Assembly (NCBI RefSeq): GCF_019396355.1
Contig: NZ_JAHKRK010000003.1
Span: 1 to 64,000 of the forward strand
Length of the DNA: 64,000 nucleotides
From: Pseudonocardia nigra
GTDB taxonomy: Bacteria; Actinomycetota; Actinomycetes; Mycobacteriales; Pseudonocardiaceae
Reading direction: 5' to 3'
The notes beneath the pieces were generated by a model that was not told the origin of the DNA, did no database searches, and saw only the letters and a list, made by a program, of their open reading frames with translations. Positions 8,179 through 15,728 of the stretch are shown here, one piece after another. How positions within the stretch are numbered: the stretch's first letter is position 1; each line of letters opens with the position of its first letter. Position numbers and translations under genes: made by a program.

Positions 8179-8196
8179 GGAAGGAGACCCGGCAGC

Positions 8197-8634
8197 GTGC
8201 CCGACCTGGACTCCCCCTCGTCCCAGACTCTGGACGGGGCGTCGACCGTGGAGGTCCGGACGTCGGCCACCGCGTCGCTGATCCCGACGATCCGCGCCGT
8301 GGCCTCCGACCTGGCCGCGCGGGCGGACTTCGACCTCGACGCCATCTCCGACCTCCGGATGGCCGTGGACGAGGCCTGCGCCACCCTCGTGGACGTAGCC
8401 GCCCCGTCGTCCATGCTGCAGTGCACCTTCCTGGTGCGCCCGGAGCGGATCGAGGTGACCGCTGAGGTGCAGGCCGAACAGGCCGACGCCACGGTCTCCA
8501 CCGAGACGTTCGGCTGGCGGGTCCTGCAGACCCTCGCCGACGAGGTCGCCGTCCACCACGTGCCGGGGGCCAACGGTTCAGCACCGACCGTGGGGATCCG
8601 CTTGGACAAGCGCTCCGGCGACCTACTGCGGTGA
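8197..8634 (+). CDS. RsbW-like anti-sigma factor (HATPase_c_2 kinase)
   Basis: GHKL-type Ser kinase / anti-sigma factor. The ATP-binding N-box region reads DLRMAVDEACATLV, with Thr where B. subtilis SpoIIAB has Asn; actinobacterial SigF anti-sigmas vary here too. Later segments include TFGWRVLQTLADEV. It should bind and silence the sigma factor encoded next and phosphorylate the STAS antagonists. The start is chosen at GTG 8197, 10 bases after AAGGAG (8181-8186), giving 145 aa. A longer form from ATG 8122 (170 aa) would translate the three 15-base repeats. Its TGA overlaps the sigma start (GTGA), so the two products are made in coupled amounts, as is usual for sigma/anti-sigma pairs. Confidence 0.88.
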   Translation: MPDLDSPSSQTLDGASTVEVRTSATASLIPTIRAVASDLAARADFDLDAISDLRMAVDEACATLVDVAAPSSMLQCTFLVRPERIEVTAEVQAEQADATVSTETFGWRVLQTLADEVAVHHVPGANGSAPTVGIRLDKRSGDLLR

Positions 8635-9410
8635 CCCGGGCCGATCCGGAGTACGGCCACCTCGTCCCCCTCCTCGAGCGCTATGCCGCCCTGGGACCCG
8701 ACGACCCGGGCCGTGAGGCCCTCCGCGAAGAGCTCGTGCGGGGCTTCCTCCCGGTGGCCCAGCACATCGCGCGTCGCTTCTCCAACCGCGGCGAGCCCCT
8801 CGACGACCTCGTCCAGGTGGCGACCGTCGGGCTGATCAACGCGGTCGACCGGTACTCGCCCGAACGCGGCACCGACTTCTTCTCGTTCGCCGTGCCGACG
8901 ATCAGCGGCGAGGTGCGCAGGCACTTCCGCGACCTCGGCTGGTCGATGCGGGTGCCGCGGCGCCTCAAGGACCTGCACGTCTCGATCAACGGGGCGGTGT
9001 CGGAGCTGTCGCAGAGCCTCGGCCGGGCGCCGAAGCCCAGTGAGATCGCCGATCGGCTGGGCGTCCCGGTCGCGGACGTGCTCGAGGGCCTCGAGGCGTC
9101 GGAGGCCTACCGCAGCTCCTCGTTGGACGAGATGCTGTCGTCGGAGCAGGGCAGCGCCACCGTCGGCGAGCTCGTCGGGGAGGCCGACGCCGAGCTCGAC
9201 CGCGTCGACTTCCGGCAGGCCCTGCGGCCGGTGCTGTCCGAGCTGGCCGAGCGCGAGCGCACGATCGTGCTGCTGCGGTTCTTCGGCAACATGACCCAGA
9301 CGCAGATCGCCGACCGCGTGGGCATCTCGCAGATGCACGTGTCCCGGCTGCTCGCCCAGACCCTCGACCGGTTGCGCACGCGCCTCGACCCCGAGACCCG
9401 CGTCGGCTGA
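8631..9410 (+). CDS. RNA polymerase sigma factor, SigB/SigF subfamily
   Basis: 259-aa group 3 sigma factor. Region 2: LPVAQHIARRFSNRGEPLDDLVQVATVGLINAVDRYSPERGTDFFSFAVPTISGEVRRHFRD (residues about 40-100, given here only as landmark span DDLVQVATVG). Region 3 holds RVPRRLKDL and a helix-turn-helix-like SLGRAPKPSEIADRLG. Region 4 ends in FFGNMTQTQIADRVGISQMH. This is the general-stress/development type found in Streptomyces (SigB, SigF) and mycobacteria (SigF). GTG start overlaps the anti-sigma stop. With the LOV-phosphatase and STAS genes it forms a complete partner-switching cassette, so the expected output is light- or stress-induced transcription. Confidence 0.93.
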   Translation: MTRADPEYGHLVPLLERYAALGPDDPGREALREELVRGFLPVAQHIARRFSNRGEPLDDLVQVATVGLINAVDRYSPERGTDFFSFAVPTISGEVRRHFRDLGWSMRVPRRLKDLHVSINGAVSELSQSLGRAPKPSEIADRLGVPVADVLEGLEASEAYRSSSLDEMLSSEQGSATVGELVGEADAELDRVDFRQALRPVLSELAERERTIVLLRFFGNMTQTQIADRVGISQMHVSRLLAQTLDRLRTRLDPETRVG

Positions 9411-9429
9411 CCTGCCTCGAGGGGAGACC

Positions 9430-10662
9430 ATGACCGGGCAGCCGGAGCACGTCGTCGTCGTCGGGGCAGGCCTGGGCGGGCTGCGCACCGCCGAACAGCT
9501 GCGCTCGGCCGGGTTCCAGGGACGGATCAGCCTCGTCGGCGCGGAGCCGCACCCGCCGTACGACCGGCCGCCGCTGTCCAAACAGGTCCTCACCGGCGAG
9601 TGGGCGCCCGAGCGGGCCCGGCTCGCCGCACCCGATGCGCTCGAGGACCTCGGGGTGCGCACCCACCTCGGCCTGCGGGCGGTGGCCCTGCGGTCGCACG
9701 AGGCGGGCCCGGGCCACGAGGTGGAGCTGTCCGACGGCGCCACGCTGCACAGCGACGCGCTCGTCGTCGCGACGGGGTTCGTCCCGCGGACCCTGCCCGG
9801 ACAGCTCGCGCAGGTGCACACCCTGCGCACCCTCGAGGACGCCGTCGCACTCCGCGGCACCCTGGAACGGGTCGGATCGCTGCTCGTCGTGGGCGGCGGG
9901 TTCATCGGCGCCGAGGTGGCGAGCGCCGCCCGGGCCCGCGACATCGCTGTGACCGTGCTGGAGGCGCTGCCCGTGCCGTCGGTGCACGCGCTCGGGCCGG
10001 AGGTCGGCGCGCTCGCCGCACGGCTGCTCACCGAGGGTGGGGTCGCGCTGCACACCGGGGCGCTCGTCGCGGGCTTCGTGGAGGCCGGGGACGGCGTGTG
10101 CGTCGAGCTGGCCGACGGGACGCAGCACGCCGCCGACGCCGCCGTCGTGGGAATCGGGGGGGTGCCGGACCTGGGCTGGCTCGACGGCACCGGACTGGAC
10201 GTGCGGACCGGCATGGGCTGCGGGCCCACCGGCCGGGTGCACGGGCTGGCCGCGGCGTGGGCCGTCGGCGACGTGGCCGTATGGGACGACCCGGTGCACG
10301 GCGACCGGCATCGCAACGAGCACTGGACGAGCGCGGGCGATCAGGCCGCCGTGGTGGCCCGCGACATCCTGGGGGCGCAGCCCCCGCCCCCCGCGGTGCC
10401 CTACTTCTGGTCCGACCAGTTCGGGCTGAAGATCCAGCTCATCGGCCGGCCGGACGTGGCGGGCGAGGTCGTCGCCCTGCACGGGGCCGGACTCGACGGC
10501 GGACCGGTGCGCGGCACCGTCGTCGGCTACCTCGACGGCGAGCACCTGGCGGCCGTGGCCGGTTTCGGGGCGGCCCGGTTCGTGGCCCGCTACCGCCCCC
10601 TGGTGGCGGCGCGCGCGACACGCACCGAGACCGAGGCCCTGGCGGCGACCCTGAACCGGTAG
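9430..10662 (+). CDS. FAD-dependent NAD(P)H reductase (ferredoxin reductase-like)
   Basis: 410 aa, pyridine nucleotide-disulfide oxidoreductase family lacking the redox disulfide. N-terminal FAD site VVVVGAGLGGLRTAEQL, then PYDRPPLSKQVL typical of rubredoxin/ferredoxin reductases of oxygenase systems (ThcD, PdR type). The NAD(P) site is LLVVGGGFIGAEVAS and the second FAD motif is AAWAVGDVAVWDD; a reductase C-terminal domain follows with YFWSDQFGLKIQLIG. It starts 19 bases after the sigma gene with a GAGGGGAG ribosome site, so it may be the last gene of the sigma operon or an early target. No oxygenase or ferredoxin partner is adjacent. Confidence 0.88.
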   Translation: MTGQPEHVVVVGAGLGGLRTAEQLRSAGFQGRISLVGAEPHPPYDRPPLSKQVLTGEWAPERARLAAPDALEDLGVRTHLGLRAVALRSHEAGPGHEVELSDGATLHSDALVVATGFVPRTLPGQLAQVHTLRTLEDAVALRGTLERVGSLLVVGGGFIGAEVASAARARDIAVTVLEALPVPSVHALGPEVGALAARLLTEGGVALHTGALVAGFVEAGDGVCVELADGTQHAADAAVVGIGGVPDLGWLDGTGLDVRTGMGCGPTGRVHGLAAAWAVGDVAVWDDPVHGDRHRNEHWTSAGDQAAVVARDILGAQPPPPAVPYFWSDQFGLKIQLIGRPDVAGEVVALHGAGLDGGPVRGTVVGYLDGEHLAAVAGFGAARFVARYRPLVAARATRTETEALAATLNR

Positions 10663-10689
10663 CCGCGGCCCCCGTCGCCCGCCCCGAAC

Positions 10690-10743
10690 GCCAGCAAGGT
10701 GGCAATACTGTCACTGGGCGGCAGTAAGGCCACCATGCTGGCA
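10690..10743. repeat. Dispersed hairpin, copy A (same family as 48436-48485)
   Basis: Outer arm GCCAGCAAGGTGGC pairs with GCCACCATGCTGGC (one mismatch); an inner TACTG pairs with CAGTA. It lies between convergent genes and probably terminates transcription. About 43 of 50 positions match the copy at 48436, with one compensatory base-pair change in the inner stem. Confidence 0.75.
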
Positions 10744-10796
10744 CGTGGACGCGGGGATCGGCGGGGTCCGGCGCGCCGACGGCGTCGCCGCTCCGG

Positions 10797-11018
10797 TCAG
10801 CGGAACAGCTTGCGCAGCAGCGCCAGCCCCAGGATCGCGCCGACCGCGATCAGCGCGTACCGGACCCGCGGGTCGTCGAGCCGCGCCTGCACGCTCTCCT
10901 TGCCGGAGTCGACGAGGCGCTTGGGGTTGGCCCGCTCGCTCAGAGCGTCCAAGTTCTCCGCAAGGGCGTCCCTGGCCCGCTCGATCTCGCGCTCGATGGT
11001 CTCCGGGTCGCGCGCCAC
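10797..11018 (-). CDS. DUF3618 membrane-anchored small protein
   Basis: 73 aa from GTG 11018, which follows AGGAGG by four bases. N-terminal charged helix DPETIEREIERARDALAENLDALSER matches the DUF3618 signature (first part IEREIERARDAL), then a basic linker and one C-terminal membrane helix YALIAVGAILGLALLRKLF. These proteins usually accompany phage-holin-like and DUF4235 proteins of the envelope; function is unknown. The frame is open to 11057 upstream, but that would translate the ribosome site. Confidence 0.82.
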   Translation of the reverse strand: MARDPETIEREIERARDALAENLDALSERANPKRLVDSGKESVQARLDDPRVRYALIAVGAILGLALLRKLFR

Positions 11019-11117
11019 GACGCCTCCTGAGGGTTCCGGTGCACCTGGAGGTGTCACCGTAGATCACGCCCGCCCCACCGGTCGGGGCGGCCGGGCCGTG
11101 GTGCCAGGATCGGGCGC

Positions 11118-11585
11118 ATGACCACCCGCCTGTCGCCCGGTGACCCGGCCCCCGACTTCACCCTCCCCGACGCCGACGGCAAGCCCGTGTCGCTGTCGGA
11201 CTACCGCGGCCGCCGCGTCGTCGTCTACTTCTACCCGGCCGCGAGCACGCCCGGATGCACCAAGCAGGCCTGCGACTTCCGCGACAACCTCACGGAGCTG
11301 GGCGGGGCCGGGCTCGACGTCGTCGGGATCTCGCCCGACAAGCCGGCGAAGCTCGCGAAGTTCCGCGACGCCGAGGGGCTCACGTTCCCGCTGCTGTCCG
11401 ACCCCGACAAGGAAGTCCTCACCGCATGGGGAGCCTTCGGGGAGAAGCAGATGTACGGCAAGACGGTGACCGGGGTGATCCGCTCGACGTTCGTGGTCGA
11501 CCCCGAGGGGAGGATCGAGGTCGCCCAGTACAACGTGCGCGCCACCGGGCACGTGGCGAAGCTGCGCAAGGATCTCAAGGTCTAA
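11118..11585 (+). CDS. bcp: Thioredoxin-dependent thiol peroxidase (Bcp/PrxQ)
   Basis: 155-aa peroxiredoxin that reduces hydrogen and alkyl peroxides. [12 protein letters not shown] carries the peroxidatic C47 and resolving C52 five residues apart, the alpha-2 type PrxQ arrangement; the N-terminal [14 protein letters not shown] and C-terminal [13 protein letters not shown] segments complete the thioredoxin fold. Length is normal. The 3' end overlaps the convergent vapC gene by four bases. Neighbouring redox and stress regulators fit an oxidative stress role, but no shared operon is seen. Confidence 0.95.
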   Translation: MTTRLSPGDPAPDFTLPDADGKPVSLSDYRGRRVVVYFYPAASTPGCTKQACDFRDNLTELGGAGLDVVGISPDKPAKLAKFRDAEGLTFPLLSDPDKEVLTAWGAFGEKQMYGKTVTGVIRSTFVVDPEGRIEVAQYNVRATGHVAKLRKDLKV

Positions 11586-11986
11586 CCGCGGACGAGACGG
11601 GCGCTCACGCCCGGGAGCTCGCCGAACCGGGCCCGCTCGTCCGTGGTGAGCACCGTGCGGTCGGCGCTGCGGGCGGTGGCGGCGATGAGGAGGTCGTGGA
11701 CGCCGCGGCTGCCGCCGGCGCGCCCGACGTGGGCGAGCAGCGCCGCGTGGTGCCCGGCCACGTCCTCGTCGTAGCCGAGCACCGGGACCACGCTCAGCAC
11801 CTCGTCGAGGAACGCCCGCTGCGCGTCGGCCCGGCGGGGATCCGGATCGAGCAGCACGCCGGCCAGGTACTCGGCGATGACGACCGCAGGGAGCGCGACG
11901 TCGTCGGTGTCGGCCAGCCCCGCCATGTCCACCCGTCCGCGCACCGCGGCGATCAGCACACCGGTGTCGAGGATCAGTCGCGCCAC
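11582..11986 (-). CDS. vapC: VapC-type PIN-domain toxin ribonuclease
   Basis: 134 aa. PIN domain with acidic active-site positions in [11 protein letters not shown] (Asp-6), the central [11 protein letters not shown] (Glu), [11 protein letters not shown] (Asp) and [12 protein letters not shown] (Asp). VapC toxins are Mg-dependent endoribonucleases that cleave tRNA or rRNA. The GTG at 11986 lies inside the antitoxin 3' end (13-base overlap), the usual translational coupling; upstream in-frame codons belong to the antitoxin region. The pair sits between a peroxiredoxin gene and the glycan locus, a typical island for mobile toxin-antitoxin modules. Confidence 0.9.
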   Translation of the reverse strand: MARLILDTGVLIAAVRGRVDMAGLADTDDVALPAVVIAEYLAGVLLDPDPRRADAQRAFLDEVLSVVPVLGYDEDVAGHHAALLAHVGRAGGSRGVHDLLIAATARSADRTVLTTDERARFGELPGVSARLVRG

Positions 11987-12240
11987 GGGTCGGTGTCCAG
12001 CTCCTCGGACGCCGCCTCGCGGACCGCGCCCACCTGCGCGGCGAAGGTGTCGTCCAGCGCCGGGTGCCCGCGCCACCGGCCGAGCACCTCCCGCAGGGCC
12101 CCGCCGTTGGCCCGCGGGGCCGGCGCGATCAGCGCCACCCGCCGGCCGGAGCGCGTGACCACGATCGTCTCGCCGTGCTCGGCGGAGTCGAGCACGGCCG
12201 AGAAGTTCCGAGAGGCCTCGGAGGCAGTCATCTCGCGCAC
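11974..12240 (-). CDS. vapB: Phd/YefM-family antitoxin paired with the PIN toxin
   Basis: 88 aa. The N-terminal half MREMTASEASRNFSAVLDSA and the strand IVVTRSGRRVALIAPA are the Phd/YefM DNA-binding fold; the acidic C-terminal half should wrap the toxin. GTG 12240 matches family N-termini and lies 8 bases after GATAAT, so the transcript may be leaderless; ATG 12231 is the alternative. A 13-base palindrome covers that -10, fitting autorepression by the toxin-antitoxin complex. Confidence 0.88.
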   Translation of the reverse strand: MREMTASEASRNFSAVLDSAEHGETIVVTRSGRRVALIAPAPRANGGALREVLGRWRGHPALDDTFAAQVGAVREAASEELDTDPWRD

Positions 12241-12244
12241 CGGT

Positions 12245-12257
12245 TCAGATTATCTGA
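12245..12257 (-). promoter_or_regulatory. vapBC promoter/operator palindrome
   Basis: TCAGATTATCTGA is a perfect palindrome around its central base. On the minus strand it contains GATAAT (12249-12254), 8 bases before the antitoxin GTG. It overlaps the last codons and stop of the GH4 gene. Confidence 0.6.
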
Positions 12258-13603
12258 TTGATGAGGTCGCCGTCGAGCACCGCTGCCACGCCCGGCAGCT
12301 GCGCGCGGTACCCCGCCAGCAGCTGCTTCGCCACCTGCACGGAGTCGACGAGCGGGTGCTGGGCGAACGCACGCAGCGCGAGCGCCGACGACCCCGTCCG
12401 GGCGGCCGCGATCGTGTCCTGCTCCACGGCCTTGACCTGCTGCAGCAGGCCGAGCATCGACCCGGGCAACGGCGCGGTGGCCAGCGGCGTGACGCCGTGC
12501 GCCCCCACCAGGCAGGGCACCTCCACCACAGCCTCGGCGGGCAGGCCGGGCACCGCGGAGCCGTTGCGCACGTTCAGGATCATCGTGCGCGATGTGCCCC
12601 CGGACAGCGCACCCATAAGCTCCAGCGCCACCTGCTGGTACCCCCCGGCGGCCACGTCGGCCGCCTCGCGCTCCCCGGCCCCGCTGGCCTCTCGGCTCTC
12701 GGCCATGTAGCTGGCGTCGCGCTCGTCGCGCACCTGCCGCCAGCGTCGCCACGCGCCCTGCGGATCGCCCGCCACGTCGGCGTAGAACTGCTCCTGCTGG
12801 CCGAGCAGGAACTCCCCGCGGGTGCTCGGGGCCGACGTGATGGCGGCGATCGCCTCCCGCGTGCAGTAGTAGTAGTAGAGGTACTCGTTGGGGAGCGCGC
12901 CGATGCTGCGCACCCAGTCGGCGCCGATGAGCCGCGCCTCCTCGATGCCGGCCAGCGCGGCGTCGTCGGCGAGCAGCTCCGGGAGCCGGTCGACGCCGTC
13001 CACCCGCAGCCGGCGCAGCCAGCCGAGGTGGTTCAGCCCCACGTAGTCGACGGCCAGGTCGCCGCTCGCGCCCAGCGCCCGCGCGGCGCGGTGCACCAGC
13101 CCGACCGGCGAGTCGCAGATGCCGACCACCCGCTCGCCCAGCACCTCCTGCATGGCCTCGGTGATCATCCCGGCCGGGTTGGTGAAGTTGATGACCCACG
13201 CCCCCGGCGCCACCGCGGCGACCCGCTCGGCCACGTGCACGGCCACCGGGACGGTGCGCAGCCCGTAGGCGATCCCGCCGGGGCCGGTGGTCTCCTGGCC
13301 GAGCACGCCGCACGACAGCGCCACCCGCTCGTCGACCGTGCGGCCGTCGAGCCCGTCGACGCGGATCGCGGAGAACACGAACCGGGCGCCGGCCAGAGCT
13401 TCGTCCACGTCGGTCGTGACGCGCACCGCGGGAGCGCCGGGGCGCTCGGCGGCCATCTGCTCGAGCACCGCGCGGATCGCCGCCAGCCGGGACGCCGACA
13501 CGTCGTGCAGCACGACCTCCGTGACCGGCGATGCGCCGTCGGCGAGCGCCTGGAACACCAGCGGCACCCGGAACCCGCCGCCACCGAGGATCGTGAGCCT
13601 CAC
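12245..13603 (-). CDS. Family 4 glycosidase (6-phospho-beta-glucosidase-like)
   Basis: 452 aa. GH4 enzymes use NAD+ and a metal to split (phospho)glycosides by oxidation-elimination. Seen here: N-terminal dinucleotide fold LTILGGGGFRVPLVF, GQETTGPGGIAYGLRTVPV, VINFTNPAGMITEA, the metal-site segment VVGICDSPVGL, and YVGLNHLGWLRRL, all in family order. Whether the substrate is phosphorylated is uncertain, since the adjacent importer is an ABC system rather than a PTS; the PfkB kinase nearby could supply the phosphate. The GTG start overlaps the DeoR stop (GTGA), so it is the second gene of a deoR-GH4 operon. Its last codons contain the vapBC operator. Confidence 0.9.
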   Translation of the reverse strand: MRLTILGGGGFRVPLVFQALADGASPVTEVVLHDVSASRLAAIRAVLEQMAAERPGAPAVRVTTDVDEALAGARFVFSAIRVDGLDGRTVDERVALSCGVLGQETTGPGGIAYGLRTVPVAVHVAERVAAVAPGAWVINFTNPAGMITEAMQEVLGERVVGICDSPVGLVHRAARALGASGDLAVDYVGLNHLGWLRRLRVDGVDRLPELLADDAALAGIEEARLIGADWVRSIGALPNEYLYYYYCTREAIAAITSAPSTRGEFLLGQQEQFYADVAGDPQGAWRRWRQVRDERDASYMAESREASGAGEREAADVAAGGYQQVALELMGALSGGTSRTMILNVRNGSAVPGLPAEAVVEVPCLVGAHGVTPLATAPLPGSMLGLLQQVKAVEQDTIAAARTGSSALALRAFAQHPLVDSVQVAKQLLAGYRAQLPGVAAVLDGDLINQII

Positions 13604-14355
13604 GCGAGCCGGATCTCCGTGCCGACGCGGGCGCAGGCGTCCAGTGTCTCCTGGTCCGCCCCCTCGTTCGTGACGATGACGTCCACCTCCTCCGGTCCGC
13701 ACACCGGCAGCAGGCCGGTGCCGGGGAACTTGCCGCGGTCGGCCAGCACCACCGTCTGCCCGGCCGCGTCGATCATGGCACGCTTGACCGGCACCTCCAC
13801 CAGGGTGGAGTCCATGACCCGGCCGTCGCGGCCGATGCCGCTCGTGCCGAGGAACAGCCGGTGGGCGCGCAGTTCGCGCAGCGCCTGCTCGGTGAGCATC
13901 CCGACCAGCGACAGGTAGTTGCGCCGCAGCACCCCGCCGAGCACGAGCAGCTCCACCGCGGGGTCGTCGCGCAGCTCGTCGACCACCGCCAGACTGCTGG
14001 TGATCACCGTGACCCGCCTGCCGCGCAGCCGGCGCGCCAGCCGGGCGGTGGTGGTGCCGATGTCGAGGAGCACGACCTCGCCGTCGGCCACCAGCTCGGC
14101 GGCGGCCCGGGCCACCCGCTCCTTGTCGTCGACGGCCACGGTCGCGACCTCGGCGAACGGCACCGGGTCGTCGTCCGGGACGCACCCCGCGCCGCCCCGG
14201 ACGCGCCGGAGGATGCCCTCGGCGTCGAGCGACTGCAGGTCACGCCGGATCGTCGACGGGCTGACCCCGAGGTTGGCGGCCAGCGCCTCCACCGACACCA
14301 CGCCCGAGGACCGCACCAGGCGGACGATCTCGCCGTGACGACTGACCGGAAGCAC
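13600..14355 (-). CDS. DeoR-family transcriptional regulator of the glycan locus
   Basis: 251 aa. N-terminal DeoR helix-turn-helix: VSVEALAANLGVSPSTIRRD followed by LRRVRGGAG. C-terminal sugar-phosphate sensor domain: LLDIGTTTARLARRL, VITSSLAVVDEL, LFLGTSGIGRDGRVMD and VVLADRGKFPGTG. Such regulators respond to a phosphorylated sugar and repress adjacent catabolic genes. It is first in an operon with the GH4 gene and is divergent from the PfkB kinase/ABC importer genes; the 156-base gap holds two direct repeats likely to be its operator. Confidence 0.93.
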   Translation of the reverse strand: MLPVSRHGEIVRLVRSSGVVSVEALAANLGVSPSTIRRDLQSLDAEGILRRVRGGAGCVPDDDPVPFAEVATVAVDDKERVARAAAELVADGEVVLLDIGTTTARLARRLRGRRVTVITSSLAVVDELRDDPAVELLVLGGVLRRNYLSLVGMLTEQALRELRAHRLFLGTSGIGRDGRVMDSTLVEVPVKRAMIDAAGQTVVLADRGKFPGTGLLPVCGPEEVDVIVTNEGADQETLDACARVGTEIRLA

Positions 14356-14408
14356 GTCGTCACGGTAGCCGAGACCTGCGTGCTGCGACCAGCCGATGGC
14401 GCAAGTTC

Positions 14409-14449
14409 GCGCATGAACACGTCAATCACACGCAGAAATGCGCATGAAC
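14409..14449. promoter_or_regulatory. Candidate DeoR operator: two GCGCATGAAC direct repeats
   Basis: The decamer GCGCATGAAC occurs at 14409-14418 and 14440-14449, 31 bases apart (three helical turns), in the gap between the divergent deoR-GH4 and kinase-importer transcription units. Direct-repeat operators are common for DeoR-type repressors. Confidence 0.5.
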
Positions 14450-14511
14450 GGTTGCCATCCGCCCGTCGAACGCGGCACTATCCCGGCATCCGTGAGATTC
14501 GGGGGGACGAG

Positions 14512-15708
14512 GTGGCCAGCGGAGTCCGGCAAGCGGGCCAGGGCACGAACGGGGCGGGTGGACTCGCCCTGGGCCCGGTCGACACGCCGCACGATACGGT
14601 CTGGTGGGACCCGCTCGCCGACGTCCGCGACCCCGACTGGCCGGCCGTCGACGTGTTCATGTCCGGCACCGTCTTCCTCGACATCGTGTTCACCGGCCTG
14701 TCCGACCCACCGTCCCCGGGCACCGAGGTGTGGGCGGCCGGGATGGCCTCGTGCCCTGGCGGGATCGCGAACCTCGCGATCGCCGCGTCCCGCCTCGGCC
14801 TGCGCACCAGCCTGACCGCGGGCTTCGGCGACGACGTCTACGCCGACTTCTGCTGGCAGACCCTCGCCGAGCAGGAGCGCGTGGACCTGTCGCGGTCGCG
14901 GCAGTTCGGGCAGTGGCACTCCCCGGTGACCGTGTCGATGTCGGTGCAGCGCGACCGCAGCATGGTCACCCACGGCCACGACATCCCGATCAGCGCCGAC
15001 GAGCTGATCGGCACCCCGCCGCGGTCCCGCGCGGTCATCACCAGCATCGGCGAGGGTGCGGCCGACCGCCTCCTGCCCGCGTGGGCCACCCGCGCCCGAC
15101 GGGACGGCGCCCTGATCTTCGCCGACGCCGGCTGGGACCCCACCGGCGCCTGGGACCCCGCCGTGCTCGCCACGCTGTCGGGTTGTGACGCGTTCATGCC
15201 GAACGCGGTCGAGGCGATGAGCTACACGCGCACCGACAACCCGCGCGCCGCCCTGCGCACGCTCGCCGACCGCGTCCCGCTGGCCGTCGTCACCTGCGGC
15301 GGCGACGGGGCGATGGCGATCGACGGCGTCACGGGGGAGGAGGCCGAGGTGCCCGCGCTGCCGGTGGACGCGCTCGACCCCACCGGGGCGGGCGACGTGT
15401 TCGGCGCGGCCCTGGTGCTCGGCACCATCGCCGGCTGGCCGCTGCGGCACCGGCTGCTGTTCGCCGGGGTCTCCGCCGCGCTCGCCGTCCACGAGTTCGG
15501 CGGCTCGCTCGCAGCGCCCGGCTGGGGCGACATCGGCGACTGGTGGCGGCGCCTCGGCGCGCGGGCCGCCGCAGGTCACCAGGGCGCGGCCGAGCTGCGC
15601 AGCCGCTACGCGTTCCTCGACGACCTCGTGCCCCGCACGCACGTGTGCGGCGTCCGGAGGGCGGCAGCGACAATTGCTCGCCACTCGGACCTGACCCGAC
15701 CGACCTGA
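14512..15708 (+). CDS. PfkB-family carbohydrate kinase
   Basis: 398 aa, ribokinase superfamily. Substrate-side motif PGGIANLAIAASRLG and the catalytic/anion-hole motif DPTGAGDVFGAALVLG (Asp is the base) are both present, with SGTVFLDIVFTGL opening the fold. The substrate is unknown; the first 40 residues are an extension. GTG 14512 follows GGGGGGACGA and gives the best start; the frame is open far upstream only because of high GC. It leads the plus-strand part of the glycan locus (kinase, binding protein, two permeases, deacetylase), so it probably phosphorylates the imported sugar or its product. The C-terminus is about 40 residues longer than typical members. Confidence 0.85.
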   Translation: MASGVRQAGQGTNGAGGLALGPVDTPHDTVWWDPLADVRDPDWPAVDVFMSGTVFLDIVFTGLSDPPSPGTEVWAAGMASCPGGIANLAIAASRLGLRTSLTAGFGDDVYADFCWQTLAEQERVDLSRSRQFGQWHSPVTVSMSVQRDRSMVTHGHDIPISADELIGTPPRSRAVITSIGEGAADRLLPAWATRARRDGALIFADAGWDPTGAWDPAVLATLSGCDAFMPNAVEAMSYTRTDNPRAALRTLADRVPLAVVTCGGDGAMAIDGVTGEEAEVPALPVDALDPTGAGDVFGAALVLGTIAGWPLRHRLLFAGVSAALAVHEFGGSLAAPGWGDIGDWWRRLGARAAAGHQGAAELRSRYAFLDDLVPRTHVCGVRRAAATIARHSDLTRPT

Positions 15709-15728
15709 TCGATCCTCGGAGGACACCG

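Noticed and set aside
11255-13918. 887-aa plus-strand frame crossing bcp, vapBC and GH4
   Set aside because: Runs antisense to well-supported minus-strand genes and out of frame with bcp.
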